From contig NC_023754.2 in NCBI RefSeq assembly GCF_000499845.2, positions 11,820,037 through 11,884,036 on the forward strand: DNA of 64,000 nucleotides, in the 5' to 3' direction. This stretch comes from Phaseolus vulgaris (Eukaryota > Streptophyta > Magnoliopsida > Fabales > Fabaceae). The translations under genes were made by a program, and so were the position numbers. Below the pieces are notes generated by a model that saw nothing but the letters and a program-made list of their open reading frames with translations, did not search any database and had not been told where the DNA came from. Below are positions 46,044-57,347 of this stretch, piece after piece; the stretch's first letter is position 1; every line of letters starts with the position of its first letter.

Positions 46044-46429
46044 AAAGAGATAGTGATTAAGACAAATTAATTTCAATATAAATTAATTAATAGATATTAA
46101 TAATTGTATCATAGTTATGAATAATAATACGACCATTCAGTAAAAGTGCACAATGACTCATAATATTTAATAGTTGATTTTAATGAAGTAATTAATAAAT
46201 TTAAAACTTCATAATTATATAACAATCAATACAGTAACATATTACAAGTAAATATATATATATATATATACATATCATTATAACTATTATTATTATAATT
46301 CTCAAATTATTTTTCTTAACATTTATTTCATTATTAATAAATTCATGTTAACTCACATAATAATTTAATTGAATTCTCTTTTCGATTACACATATATTTT
46401 TATTGAATTATATTTTATGATTGAATATG

Positions 46430-46590
46430 GATGGCAAAGCGGAATGAGCCGTGCTGATAGCCCACTGAAGAAAAATGTGGAATAGGCTGACTATTTCAAC
46501 TTGTTGACCCGCTTATGCCTGTCTCACATAATCCGTAGTCTGTGCACAAATCTAGGGTGGGGCAGGGCGAGCCAGCTTGCATAACCTGCA
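46430..46590. repeat. GC-richer repeat-like island
   Basis: It contains units such as GAGCCGTGCTGATAGCCCAC, TGTTGACCCGCTTATGCCTG and GGGGCAGGGCGAGCCAGC within AT-rich surroundings. Similar GGGC/GCCC-laced strings occur in plant DNA-transposon subterminal regions. No termini were identified. Confidence 0.35.
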
Positions 46591-47053
46591 TATTTTTAAA
46601 ATTTAGAAATTTCTTTTTGCAGCCTGATAACTTCTTATTACATCCTTATATTCTAAAAAATTATAAAATTATTCATTCCGTTCAATCCGAAATACAAATT
46701 TGTTTTATGGATTGTACAATTTAACATATTGTACAATCCAAAACACAAATTTTAACTTCCAAATTCTATAATCCGAGAAGTCTCTAAATTTTACATTCTA
46801 GAATTAAAGAAAAAACATTTAGTGAAAAATGTTAAAGGATAATTTTGAGTATTTTTTTTTTTAAATATGGAGTGCAAGAAGAAAGGCATGGAGATGAAAA
46901 AAATTTTATCCTCAATCCTTAATTCATAACACTTTCAAGAAATTCGATAATAATTTTTTAATATTTAATAGTATTTTTTTCTTTCTCAAATACATAAATT
47001 CAAATGTTAAATTAGTCACACCTTAATCTTTTTTATAATAAAATTTAAATATT

Positions 47054-47139
47054 ATATATAATATATATATATATATATATATTATTTTATATTATTTTCA
47101 AATTAGAATAGTAATAATGTGTCTACCTATAATACCTTA

Positions 47140-47171
<32 letters not shown>
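47054..47171. repeat. two (AT)n microsatellites
   Basis: TA runs lie at about 47054-47082 and 47143-47171, separated by 60 bp. They sit in AT-rich sequence 0.9 kb upstream of the AHL gene. Confidence 0.9.
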
Positions 47172-47174
<3 letters not shown>

Positions 47175-47890
47175 ATAAAATATTTGATTAATTAATTTAT
47201 TAATATGATTGAAATTCAAATTATATTAAAAATTAAAATATTATTATAATTTTTTTACTCGTATTTTATTAGTCATGTATGTGAGAATAATACTGAAAGA
47301 CTATATAATTCATCTAAATAAAAAAATTAAAATTTATACAAAATTTATATTTAAAAATTTATTTTTTCTTAATTTAAAAAAATACTTTTATGCAAACCAA
47401 TGTGAAACGTACCTGAGATGACCTGCATTGTCATACTTTCAATTTTGGTCAACAAGAGAAAAATCACTATTAGTGGATAAACTTTCTCTTAAAAAAATTA
47501 TAATAAAATCACATTGGGAATTGAATTAGAGTTTAGTGACTACCCTAGAATATTTTAGAATATTTAGAAACTGATAATTAATGAGTCAAGCATGACTTTG
47601 ATATAATTAAACAGAGCATTATACATTAAAAAATAATAATAATTAACCTTCTTCATTTAATTACGATAAGTATATTTATAACATAATTCTTTATTAACAT
47701 TAGTTTACTATAAATTTCAATAAATGATTTGAAAATATTTTACTAACCCAACAGTAAACTATATCACTTTTCTATTATAAAATTTACCAAACCATAATAT
47801 TTTTTTTCATCAAAGAGACTTTCCTTGAAAACCACCCTCACAAGTCCCTGATTTTTTTAGTTCTCAAGGCGGTTTAGAGAAGCACCCCAC

Positions 47891-47898
47891 TATAAATC
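47891..47898 (+). promoter_or_regulatory. TATA box of the first AHL gene
   Basis: CACTATAAATCC lies in otherwise C-rich sequence about 195 bp upstream of the first ATG. It resembles CTATAAATTCC at the same kind of position before the second AHL gene. Confidence 0.55.
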
Positions 47899-48085
47899 CT
47901 CCCCACACAAAGTTTTAACCATCCCAACCAAGTTTCTTTCTGCATTTTGGTCACTCAAACTCTCTCACTTCAAAACATATTTCACTTTCCCTCAACCATC
48001 TATGGTATCCTTATTTTGTTTCACAAACTAACTTTGACCACCAAACTAGTTTTAATCACAACTTGTCTCTTCCAATAAGTCCCTC

Positions 48086-48745
48086 ATGACTACCAATAAG
48101 TCTCTCATGACTCCATCTGCAAGAAGGTCAACTGGAAAAATCCATGGCTCAAAAAACAAGTCAAGGTCCAACTCTCTTCCAATGACTCAATCCACTGATT
48201 CTTCTGTGAATGTCTTCACTTTTAACGTGGCTCCCAATAGTGATGTCATGGAGTGTATCTTTGACATTGCTAATCGAGACCAGGTTAGTGTTACTGTGAT
48301 TGGTGCCTCTGGCAGAATCAATAATGCGACTCTTCAGTCTTCAACCTGCAGTGCACCCAATTTCGTGCTCCATGGACCCTTCACCTTGATCTCCCTCACA
48401 GGCTCCTACTTATACAACAATCAATACACCCTTCACCCTGGAGCCACCCCTCCCCTAAACTTATCCTTTGGGATCAACCTCTCCACCAATGGAGGCAAGG
48501 TCTTTTGTGGCATTGTCGGTGGTAGCATCATTGCTCGTGAGAATGTCAAGATCACCGTCTCCACCTATAGGAACCCTCATGTTTTAAAGTACACTGTTGA
48601 AGGTCAAGATGAGGGTGATAGTCATAGTGACGATAATGAAAATCACACCAGTAACAACAAGCTTTATAAGAATAACCCTAGTAATTATAGTGAAAATAGT
48701 AATTTTATGGATTTCAACCCAATGAGTTTCGGAGTTTGTGGATGA
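48086..48745 (+). CDS. AHL-type protein (PPC/DUF296 domain) with degenerate AT-hook
   Basis: A 219-codon single exon. AT-hook nuclear-localised (AHL) proteins combine an AT-hook, which grips the minor groove of AT-rich DNA, with a PPC domain that trimerises and recruits partners. The PPC region (about residues 42-165) is clear: FTFNVAPNSDVMECIFDIAN, VTVIGASGRINNATL, HGPFTLISLTGSY, LSFGINLSTNGGKVFCGIVGGSI and TVSTYRNP. The AT-hook is damaged: where the paralogue at 62653 has RGRPPGSKNK this protein has TGKIHGSKNK, losing the R-G-R-P core. The usual GRFEIL motif reads GPFTLI. A second ATG at 48107 (MTPSARR) aligns with the paralogue's start (MDPSAKK), so translation probably begins there. The acidic, Asn-rich tail ends GVCG. 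Confidence 0.82.
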   Translation: MTTNKSLMTPSARRSTGKIHGSKNKSRSNSLPMTQSTDSSVNVFTFNVAPNSDVMECIFDIANRDQVSVTVIGASGRINNATLQSSTCSAPNFVLHGPFTLISLTGSYLYNNQYTLHPGATPPLNLSFGINLSTNGGKVFCGIVGGSIIARENVKITVSTYRNPHVLKYTVEGQDEGDSHSDDNENHTSNNKLYKNNPSNYSENSNFMDFNPMSFGVCG

Positions 48746-49772
48746 TGAATTACGTGAAAATAACAACATAGGAGTTGAACCCAACAAATAACTAAACACA
48801 AACAAGATTTCTAAGTGTTGTGTTTCACTTCTTTATTTGCTTATTTTTATTTAAAGTCCATTGTTGTAGTGTGTTATACGAGTGGTATAAGAAGAGTGTT
48901 TTCCACAACACTTCATCATCTTGTGTTTCTTTAATGGAGTGAAAAGTTATGTATCACCATGCTTGTTTAGATTTATCTGTTTCTAGTGAGTTTGTTTAAT
49001 AAGTAAATGTATTTTCTTAATCAATTTTTTTTTTGTTCATTTAATTTGTTCTTTTGAGAGAATTGAAAGGTCTTGAAAGATTAAGAGATGATTATAAGAG
49101 AGATGAAATGGGTATTTATTGAGATCTTTTTGAAGATTGTGAAGTGTTTTCATAGAAGGAGAAATGGTAATGTAAGTGAATAGTGTTTTCATAGAAGGAG
49201 AATCGGTAATGTGATAAAAAATAAATAATTAACCATAAAGAATGATAAAAATATATGAGAAATATTAAATGAGTATTTACACCATTAAGTCCTTATGAAG
49301 GTAGAAACTGAAGCATGTCAATGAATTTCTTTAATTAATCAGTGTCCTTTTTATTTTCTTTCTAATTTGAAGTTAATTTATATTTTTCTTGCATTTGTTT
49401 TGTGGCTTTGAGAGGAGAGAAACAGGCTATTAGAATTATCTTCTTGTTCCTTTATATTTACAAACCCCTATTATTATATTATCTAAATCAATTTATTGTC
49501 TTTTTTGCATAACTCATACCTTATTTATTATGACCATATTTTTATCAACAAAAAATAAGACACATTTATTATGCTATAAAAATAATGTGATTTAGATAAC
49601 ATATATTTATGCCTATTTATATTTAATGTCGTCGTTCGAAAAAAAGTATTTAATGACATTTGTGGCAAATGAATTAATTTAATTTCTAAAACACAAATTT
49701 GAGATCTTATATATTTTATTTCGTGGCTCATCATTTTAATAAGGCGTCTTAAAATTTGTTTGGCATTATAAG
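48746..49772. other. 3' region of the first AHL gene and intergenic sequence
   Basis: Probable 3' untranslated sequence extends for a few hundred bases. A local tandem pair GTGTTTTCATAGAAGGAGAA occurs at 49146 and 49183. Nothing else was recognised. Confidence 0.45.
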
Positions 49773-50217
49773 CTATGTAGCACAGATACGGATACGGACA
49801 CTGATACGACATGGATACGGACACGGAGATACGTATAATTTCTAAAATGTAGGACACGATCTATATATTATATAATTTTTTAATATATAAATTGAAAATA
49901 AATATTTATGTGCAAAAGTATGTTTGAGATTCTTTTGGGAGCATGAAGATATTTTTCATGACGGGTTCAAAAGAATTTGTTTCTTATTTTTATAATCATA
50001 ATAAAAGTTTATACAATAAATTTGAGTTTTTAGAAAATTATTGTATATATACCTTTTAAAATTGTGTTAGAACTGTGCTAGAATTTTCAAAAATTCAACA
50101 AATATTTTTTGAATTGAAGACTTCACTGATAAGTGTCCTACGAGTGTCGACACCAATACGTGTGTCCGACACGGATACGCCATTTAAGAGAAGTGTCTGA
50201 GCCTCATAGGTTATAAG
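49765..50217 (+). mobile_element. GACAC-rich hAT-type MITE, best preserved copy
   Basis: The 437-bp element (49773-50209) begins CTATGTAGCACAGATAC and ends GTGTCTGAGCCTCATAG. The ends are inverted to each other at about 12 of 17 positions. Flanking octamers ATTATAAG (49765-49772) and GTTATAAG (50210-50217) match 7 of 8, as expected for an hAT target duplication. The subterminal zones are arrays of GATACGGACAC-like units. There is no coding sequence. Confidence 0.8.
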
Positions 50218-50541
50218 TTACACTGATAAATTAGTTTTATTAATAGATTTTATTTCTAAATTTCGAGCTAATAAATCAATTTAATAAATTAAATTTTTTT
50301 AATAAAATTAGTTACCAATATAAAATATAAAATAATGTGAAACAACATAATTACATAAGCTTTATATATAAATATTTTTACATTTTAAAATACTAATATA
50401 ATTATAATTTTAGAATTATAATTATTTTAGAATTTTAACAGATAATTAAATTTTATTAAATTTTTTAATACTTATATATTTTTTTAATTTCATATTTTTT
50501 ATTTGTTCAATTTATTTTATATTAGTCAAAATAACTTATGA

Positions 50542-50933
50542 ATTAGTGTTATACCACGAAATTGAGAATTTGAATGGTTGTCCACCTAGATGGCTAATAG
50601 TCATTCGGTAAAACCTAACACCCACATCATATCATGGAGCAGAGACGCTAATTTCAATTAAGAGATAATAAAATGGGATTAACACCTATTGGGTCTGACA
50701 GGATACGGTCCACTAAGGTAGTATAAGTAGGAAGAGATTCTCATAGTGAAAGGTAATGTTAGTCTGAATCTAAAACTAAATCACTAATATTAATTTTTGC
50801 TGACTTGAACGTCGCAGTGCCTTCGTAGGTACCTGCACTCTCGGATATCTTGAAAGTACGATTGAAGTTGAAGAAAAGATAAAAGAAGGTACGTAGAGGA
50901 TATTCGGTCCCAAACAATTGTACTAACAATTAG
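50542..50933 (+). mobile_element. solo LTR (382 bp) with 5-bp target duplication
   Basis: The LTR runs 50547-50928, starting TGTTATACC and ending GTACTAACA, and is flanked by ATTAG at 50542-50546 and 50929-50933. It holds CGTCGCAGTGCCTTCGTAGG near 50811-50830, a motif seen close to the end of many plant gypsy LTRs. That motif is my reason for suggesting gypsy. There is no internal sequence. Confidence 0.85.
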
Positions 50934-51264
50934 TTAGATAAATTAAGAAATACTTTTTTAGTTTTTTTTCTGTAGTTTTTTCTAACATTTTAAATCTCTT
51001 ATTGTTTTATAAAGTTATCTGATTTAGGAATCCCATATGATTCCATTGGCCATTACTATCTTTTACGCCCCTATGCCCAGTCTTTTTTTTTCTTCTTCTG
51101 TATTTTGTGAAAGACGCTTATAAGTTCCTCTGGTATTTTTTCTTTTATTTTACCCTTCTCCATCGTAATATATAAAAATTAATTAAATATTAAGTAAAAA
51201 TTAAAATTAAATAATAAAAAAAGATTAAAATGATTAAAATTAAAGATGAAAATACAATAATTTT

Positions 51265-51945
51265 ATCTTCCTTAGTTATATTGCTCCCAAATTTAGAGAT
51301 TATATGAAATTTACGATTAGCATATCATTCAATTTGTTGGAGGAAGCAAAGAAGTTTTGGTATTGTGTATTAAACATTAGAAGAAAATTATTAAATATAA
51401 ATTAATTTTAAAGATAAAAATTAATTAATTATTTATTAAATTAGATAGTATTTTACAGATTAAAAAAATTATTGATATTTAAATTATTTTTTATTATTGA
51501 TAAGTAGTTTTTAAATTAATGTTTAGTTAGTTATCAATATTTTAGCTATTGATAGTTAATTAGATATTAATTTAAAAATTATTTATTAATAATAAAAATT
51601 AATTTAGATATTAGTAATTTTTTAATATCTAAATTATTATTTAATATAGTTAATATAATAATTAATTATTATTTTAAAATTAATTTTTATTTAATGATTT
51701 TTTAGTAGGGAAAGTTGTAATTGGAAGAGGTTCATTTGAAGGAGAAAGGAGAGATTTTGGAACTATCTTAGCACGGGAAATCTCTATTGAGGGACAAGTT
51801 TCATCTGAAGATTGGTTAGAAGATGAACAGAGGACAACTTTTTTCATAGAAGAACTAAAAAGAATCATAAGTTCAGGAACCTTATAATTATCCGTTTAAA
51901 GATTAAAAGATTAAAGTTGACAACAAGTTAAAAATAAAAATTCGT
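51265..51945 (+). repeat. segmental duplication upstream of AHL, copy 2, interrupted by a MITE
   Basis: Its two outer parts (51265-51374 and 51709-51945) match 45637-46043. The middle is replaced by an AT-rich insert. The downstream part has a long frame giving FIEELKRII. Together with the AHL fragment at 51990 it shows that a block with upstream sequence plus AHL gene was duplicated. About 2 kb present between these two parts in copy 1 is missing here. Confidence 0.75.
51375..51708. mobile_element. CACTA-type MITE in the duplicated block
   Basis: About 334 bp. The ends CATTAGAAGAAAATTATT and AATGATTTTTTAGTAG are degenerate forms of the CACTACAAGAAAAT / ATTTTCTTATAGTG ends at 30378-30570. 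The interior repeats AATTAGATATTAATTTA and TTTAATATCTAAATTA are family hallmarks. It is absent from the paired duplicate at 45.7 kb, which confirms an insertion. Confidence 0.65.
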
Positions 51946-51989
51946 ACATGTTAAATGAGAAATTTTTTATAAATTAGTTAATATTTCAG

Positions 51990-52312
51990 TTATGAAAAGC
52001 TTACCCTTCATCTTGGAGTCACCCTTCCCCTTCTCTTATCTTTTGAGATTAATCTCTCCAATGGAGGCAAGGTCTTTTGTGGCGTGGTAGCATCATGTTG
52101 ATGAGAATGTCAATGTCACAATCTCCACGTTTAGAACCCTAATATTTTAAAGGACACTTGTTGAAGGTCAAGAGCTTGATGATAATAATAATGACGGTAA
52201 TGAAGCTGAGACCAATAACAACAATAATTATAACAATAATCTTAGTGATTATAGTGAGAATAATAATTTTATAAAGTTCAACCTAATGAATTTTGGAGTT
52301 TGTGACTGATGA
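51990..52312 (+). pseudogene. AHL pseudogene fragment (3' half)
   Basis: It matches the 3' half of the AHL gene at 48430-48770: CTTATCTTTTGAGATTAATCTCTCC, then AATGGAGGCAAGGTCTTTTG, then a tail encoding NNNNYNNNLSDYSENNNF and ending FGVCD with TGA at 52310. The AT-hook and first half of PPC are missing. Small deletions near 52080 (GGCGTGGTAGC against GGCATTGTCGGTGGTAGC) break the frame. It is clearly non-functional. Confidence 0.85.
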
Positions 52313-52339
52313 ATTATGCGAAAGTAACAACATAGGAGT

Positions 52340-53050
52340 TGATCCAACAACCAAAACAGTTTGAATGTCAAGAAACATAGAGAACTCAGCAATAAACTCC
52401 CCCATACTCCTATAAAAAATACATCCACAAGTGGCAAGACTAGGATATTCTCGAGCAACCCCAATAGTGTTAATTTTAAACCAACATGGTGAAGGAAACT
52501 CTTATCTACCAGGAAGAGAACAAAGAACTTTACCAGAGTACGAGTATTAATAGAAAAAAACTTAATGACATTGAAATCCAACATATCATTCTTCATTGAA
52601 CCTTTAGAATAATTTCACAAAGACAAGTTAAATCTTTAATTACCGAAATAGCCCTAAAAACATCAATCTTATCCTTAAATCTAGCATAATTCCTCATACG
52701 TCATATCATCCAAATAGAAAAAGTTATCACAACAAGCTTAAACAATTTAACCTAAGGACTACCATTACTCTTAGTAAAAGAAAAAAAGATCATCATTATT
52801 AGAGAATTGAGGAGTAAGAAAAATCTTTCGAACCCAACTCCAAATATGCAAAGCAATGAAACATTCAAAAAACTTTCCACAAAGCGTACACATAAAACAT
52901 ATATGCAAACCTTTATATTGAATATGTTGATATGTAGGAAGTCGCCCATGAAAAACTTTCCAGAGTACTATAGTTTTAGAAGACGCAATAGATGAAGACC
53001 AAATGAATTTACCCAAATCACGACGAAGTCCTATTCTTTTATATTGAGCA
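52340..53050 (-). pseudogene. LINE fragment with zinc-binding RT region and RNase H
   Basis: Read in reverse: GKFIWSSSIASSKTIVLWKV and FHGRLPTYQHIQYKGL (53015-52900), then CTLCGKFFECF and HIWSWVRKIF (about 52850-52810). This is the reverse-transcriptase zinc-binding region that follows LINE RT. Downstream, after stops, GCIFYRSMGEFIAEFSVFL-like sequence (about 52420) fits an RNase H-type domain. It adjoins the AHL pseudogene directly. It could come from the same LINE family as 43390-44460, of which it covers a later part. Confidence 0.65.
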
Positions 53051-54400
53051 TTTTTTTTTGTTAAAAACTACTACAAAGTTCCATGTAAGGATTTGTGTTT
53101 TTTTTATAGTAAATAAGTGTATGTTTTTAATTTAATTGCGTTACATATAATATATGTTGAATAAAAGGTTGTTAAGTGAGAATAACTAAAACCATTTTGT
53201 TTTTCTTATGTTATAATGAGCTGAAAATAATTAAAATAAGAAAATAGGGGTGTTGATAGCATTTGAAAATGATGGATGTATGAAAATAGAATCTCTTCAT
53301 TGAGAATCAGTTTTTCCATTTCCTTCTTCTACAAATCTTGTTCTCCTCTATCTAAAAATCCATAAAGTCTTTTCCTCTCCCATTTTTTTTATCATAAAAG
53401 AGAATAAAATAAATAATTAAAAGTATTAGGGTATTTCAACCCTTTTAAGAAAAACCTAATAGTGTCCTAAAAAAAGAATGACAATAATCCTGCTTTGTAG
53501 TTTAGGATTTAGGGTTTGATTTGCATAAAGTTACATAATGTGATCCATATCTAACCCTAAACCCCACAGATGAACCCATCCATGTCCAATCTGAAAAAAC
53601 AAATATATGTATAAGGTTTATTAAAAAAAAATATCCTACTATGGCCTCATGGTATTTACCATACGTCTCATCTAACATAATTTCATAAAAATGTTATGTG
53701 TTATTTCCTCCTTTCCTTTTAGCATACTTGATTCCCCTTTCTAATTGTTACAAGAACACAAAATATTACATTTGAGAACACTTGTGAGCCACTTATTTAA
53801 TTAAAAATTAAAATTTAGAATTTAAAGTTTGTAATAAATGTTTCAACCTAATCCAAAATGATATATCTAACTTAGTTAATAGTTAAATTTATAAATTTTT
53901 TTAATAATAATAATTATTTTAGATATCAGTAATTTTTTATTATTAATAAAATAGTATTTAACTTAGTTAGATTTTAAGTGTAAGAAATCTTGGTCTTGAG
54001 CCTGCTAAATAGAATTGGAGTTGATTTGGAACCATGTGATACTTTTGTGAAGCTTAAACAACTTGTATTTGATGTTCTCATTTATGCATAATTCATTCAA
54101 TGCAATATTTTTTTTTTCTTACCAAAATGTCACTTGAAAGTATTAATAGTTTCTTGATTATATATTTCCACAGGAAAAATTCACCAGTGAGAACTTGATA
54201 AAATTTTGATAACTAGATTATAATTTCTCACCTAGTGAAATATCCATGAAGGAACCTAATGAAATCCTCTTAGTAAAATAATATTTCGTTCAATGAAAAA
54301 CGAAAATAAAATTATTTTTAATTATTTAGTCTTATGATTCAGAGAATTATCAATACAAGAGAAAACAAGTTTTAACACAGGTTATTTAACGGAGGTTAAT
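53051..54400. other. non-coding stretch with MITE-like debris
   Basis: Nothing protein-like was found. Sequence at about 53880-53990 (TTTTAGATATCAGTAATTTT and AGTATTTAACTTAGTTAG) resembles internal parts of the CACTA-type MITE family. A telomere-like TTTAGGATTTAGGGTTTG near 53502 is too short to be meaningful. Confidence 0.45.
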
Positions 54401-54409
54401 ATAATCTTA

Positions 54410-54845
54410 GGAATTGACTTAATTAATGGAAGTTTTTTAACCTTCGTTAAGTTTCAAATGTTATTCTAAAACCTCAACAAAATAACAGAAGTTTTTTTAA
54501 CATTCATTAAATTCCAAATGTTTATTTTAAAACCTCAACAAAATAACGAGGTTTTTTTTATCATTTGTTAAATTCCAAAGATTTATTTTAAAACCTCATC
54601 AAAATAACAAAGGTTTTTTTAACCTTTGTTAAATTCCAAAGATTTATTCTAAAACCTCAGCATAATAACGGAAGTTTGTTTAACCTTTGTTAAATTCCAA
54701 AGGTTTATTCTAAAGCCTCAGCAATTTTTTAACCATCACTAAATTTCAAAGGTTTATTTTAAAATCTCAGCAAAATAACGAAAGTTTCTTTAACTTTCAT
54801 TAAATTTCAAAGATTTATTGTAGAAACACAGTAAAATACTCCAGA
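54410..54845 (+). repeat. tandem array with 60-bp units, about seven copies
   Basis: Unit pattern: AAAATAACGGAAGTTTTTTTAAC, then (C/A)TT(C/T)(G/A)TTAAATTCCAAAGGTTTATT, then (T/C)TAAAACCTCAGC. Successive units diverge by several substitutions, and one has a shortened centre near 54720. The core AACGGAAGTTTTTTAACCTTCGTTA is itself nearly palindromic, so each unit could form a small hairpin. Confidence 0.9.
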
Positions 54846-55680
54846 TTTTTCAAACTTCAATAAATAAATATAATTAAATATATTTATAAATAAATAATTA
54901 AAAATTATATAGTTTTAATATACTTTATAACTAAATTCTCTAAAATTTTGAAAGCGTAACTTTACATTACAAATAAGTTTTCTAAAGTTTCAAAAAATTA
55001 TTTTAAAAATTCACCAAAATAACCTTGGATAATAAGAATTTCAACAACTAATCTTGGATAATAAGTATTTCAATAGTATTTCTTGGTAGTTGGTTTATAT
55101 AATTCCTAGTTTTTTTTATGAGCTCATTCTTCAAAAAATCTGACTTATTTTGTTTTAGCTTTTGATGTACATATATTTTATGTGCAATTTTAGTTTTAGT
55201 TATAATTGTTAATATTTAATTCTTATAATTTTGAAATATTTTAAATTAAGGTCTTTATTTTAAAATGCATCCAATAATTAATTCATTGTGAAAGTGAGAA
55301 GTGATAAAGTTAATTTCTCCTCGCAATATTTTCTTGCAATCTTTGAAGCCCTCGAAGCCAAGAACACATGGCTTTGAAGCCCACATCTAATGGATAATGC
55401 AATTATTTAGGATATATAAAGCAATGATAAATACCAGTTGTGCCAAGCTAGGTAATGGTGGCTTATGACCGGAGTTGGGGTAGTAAGGTGATGGAAGAAG
55501 CAATGATAGTGCCTTATTTAATGTTTCTTCTCCTTAGATATAGTACACATAAGTGTGATTGAATTATGATTCCTTGCTAGGATTGTCATTGACACCATTG
55601 AGCCTATGTCGAAGAGCAGTGTGTCTATGGTGGAAGAAAAATGTTAGGAGGATCGTTAGAGATGGTGGAAAATGGGGTTG
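54846..55680. other. non-coding stretch between two tandem arrays
   Basis: No gene is seen. It may be the interior of a transposon whose subterminal regions are the arrays on either side, but no termini were found. Confidence 0.35.
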
Positions 55681-55689
55681 AATGTTATT

Positions 55690-55892
55690 TCAGACGACAA
55701 GTCATTTTAAGAAAATTTTGAAACTCATGATATTTTACGAAGGTTCTTAAACCCTTGGTATTTAATGGAGATTTTGAAACCCATGGTATTTTACAGAGGT
55801 TTTTAAACTTATGGTATTTTACGGAGGTTTTTAAACCTGTAGTATTTAACGAAGGTTTTTATCCCCACGGAGGTTTTGAAACTCGTGGTAAT
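55690..55892 (+). repeat. tandem array with about 33-bp units, six copies
   Basis: Units follow GGTATTTTACGGAGGTTTTT followed by AAACC(C/T)(A/G)T. They carry a core (ACGGAGGTTTTTAAACC) similar to that of the 60-bp array at 54.4 kb. The open frame at 55755-55979 is only the translation of this array. Confidence 0.85.
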
Positions 55893-56257
55893 TTGCTTAT
55901 GATTCTTATGAATTATTTTAATTGTGTTATCTTATTTTGTTTACTTGTGGATATTTGTTTATATGTGGTTGTTTTATAACTGTGATGATCATGTGCTAAC
56001 ATTTTTTTTGAAAGCTTTGATGTCCACCCAACAAATTTTAAGTCGCTCAACAAAATTAGTTTACAAGAATTGAAAATTTTCTCTCTAAAATGTTTCTGTT
56101 TAATGATTTGAAATTTGTTCAATGAGTGTAGGGTGATAACATTATGAATTTTGGTGATGAACTCAATAAATTATCCCTTACTATTATATATAAATAGGTT
56201 CAACAAATTTATTTTTATTCATGAATTAGAATAAAACATAGATTTCAGTGGGATCCT
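55893..56257. other. non-coding stretch
   Basis: No feature was recognised. Confidence 0.35.
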
Positions 56258-57347
56258 TGTTGGAACAACTAGCTCTAACATGGGGTTGAATAGAGTTTAT
56301 ACTTTTCTTGTAGAAAGCTATACAAAACACAATAGATTTTATATGGTTCACCCAAATTCATAGGCTGCATCCAATTCTCTCTTAAGCGGACAACTCAAGA
56401 GGTCTCACTAAACAATCAATTTACTACAAACGAGTACACCAACCACTCTTTGTTACAAATAAGTATACAAACCACTCCTAGTTCTTACAAATACACAAAT
56501 TACTCGTAGTTATACAATTTAAACCTCCTTCTAAGATTATATCCTCTCAAAAGAAAAGAGCACTCTCAAATAGAACCCTCTCAGAGAGAGCACATTTAAA
56601 ACTCTCTAGGTATACTTCACAATGTAAAAATTACAAAGGTTATCGCTCAGCCATAAAGAGCATTATAAGATCCCCTATTAAATTGAAAAAACTGTAAATA
56701 GTTTTGTGTTCTTTATCTTTATTTTGAATCCTTTATATAGACTGAAATATGACCATTGAAATTTTAATTTTGTTAACACTCGTTCTTTACTTCAACTTTA
56801 ATAAGATTCTTCATCTTCTTTTTCTTAAATGCTTGATATATGGAAAGTTCTGATTTGAATCTTCAAAGTGCTCATGCCTTGGTTATATTTATAGACAAAA
56901 AAAAGTGAACAAGATTTGCAAATGCAATAATTAATTACAATTAATCATAAATGCATATATTTACTTGTTTAATTAAGTGGATGACTATAAGACCGTCAAC
57001 AATAAAACAATTCCAAACATGGATATGTAGACATTAGAAATAATGTTTCAAACACTTAATTTTAATCTAGGAAATATGTTATTATTACTGTTTGATAATT
57101 GTTTAAAACCATGTTAAAACTCGTATGGTTTATAAGACAGTCCATCACGAGACTTGTTATAAGTATTGGATGGTCTAATGAATCCTTTAACTGTCACACA
57201 ATCCATGTTAGAATGTTTAGATGATTAATTCATATTCAAAATAGATAAGACTCTTAGAGTGTTTTGTTATCATCAAGATTCAGAGAATCTATTGGTATTA
57301 GACCTTCTAATAGGACCTAGAGGATTAAACTATTTATGGTCTCAACA
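56258..57347 (+). repeat. long LTR-like repeat, copy 1
   Basis: It starts TGTTGGAACAACTAGC and ends ATGGTCTCAACA, the TG...CA form of an LTR, about 1,090 bp. Flanks ATCCT and ATCTC match only partly. The part from about 56640 is repeated at 59855-60470: CTTTATAT(A)GACTG, then CTAATGAATCCTT(T/C)AACTGTCAC, then ATTAGA(C/T)(C/T)(T/G)TCTAAT. The family was not identified. Confidence 0.55.

Noticed and set aside
53495..53530. Telomere-like TTTAGGATTTAGGGTTTG and nearby CTAACCCTAAACCCC
   Set aside because: Too short and imperfect to be an interstitial telomere; short motifs of this type are common in plant intergenic DNA.
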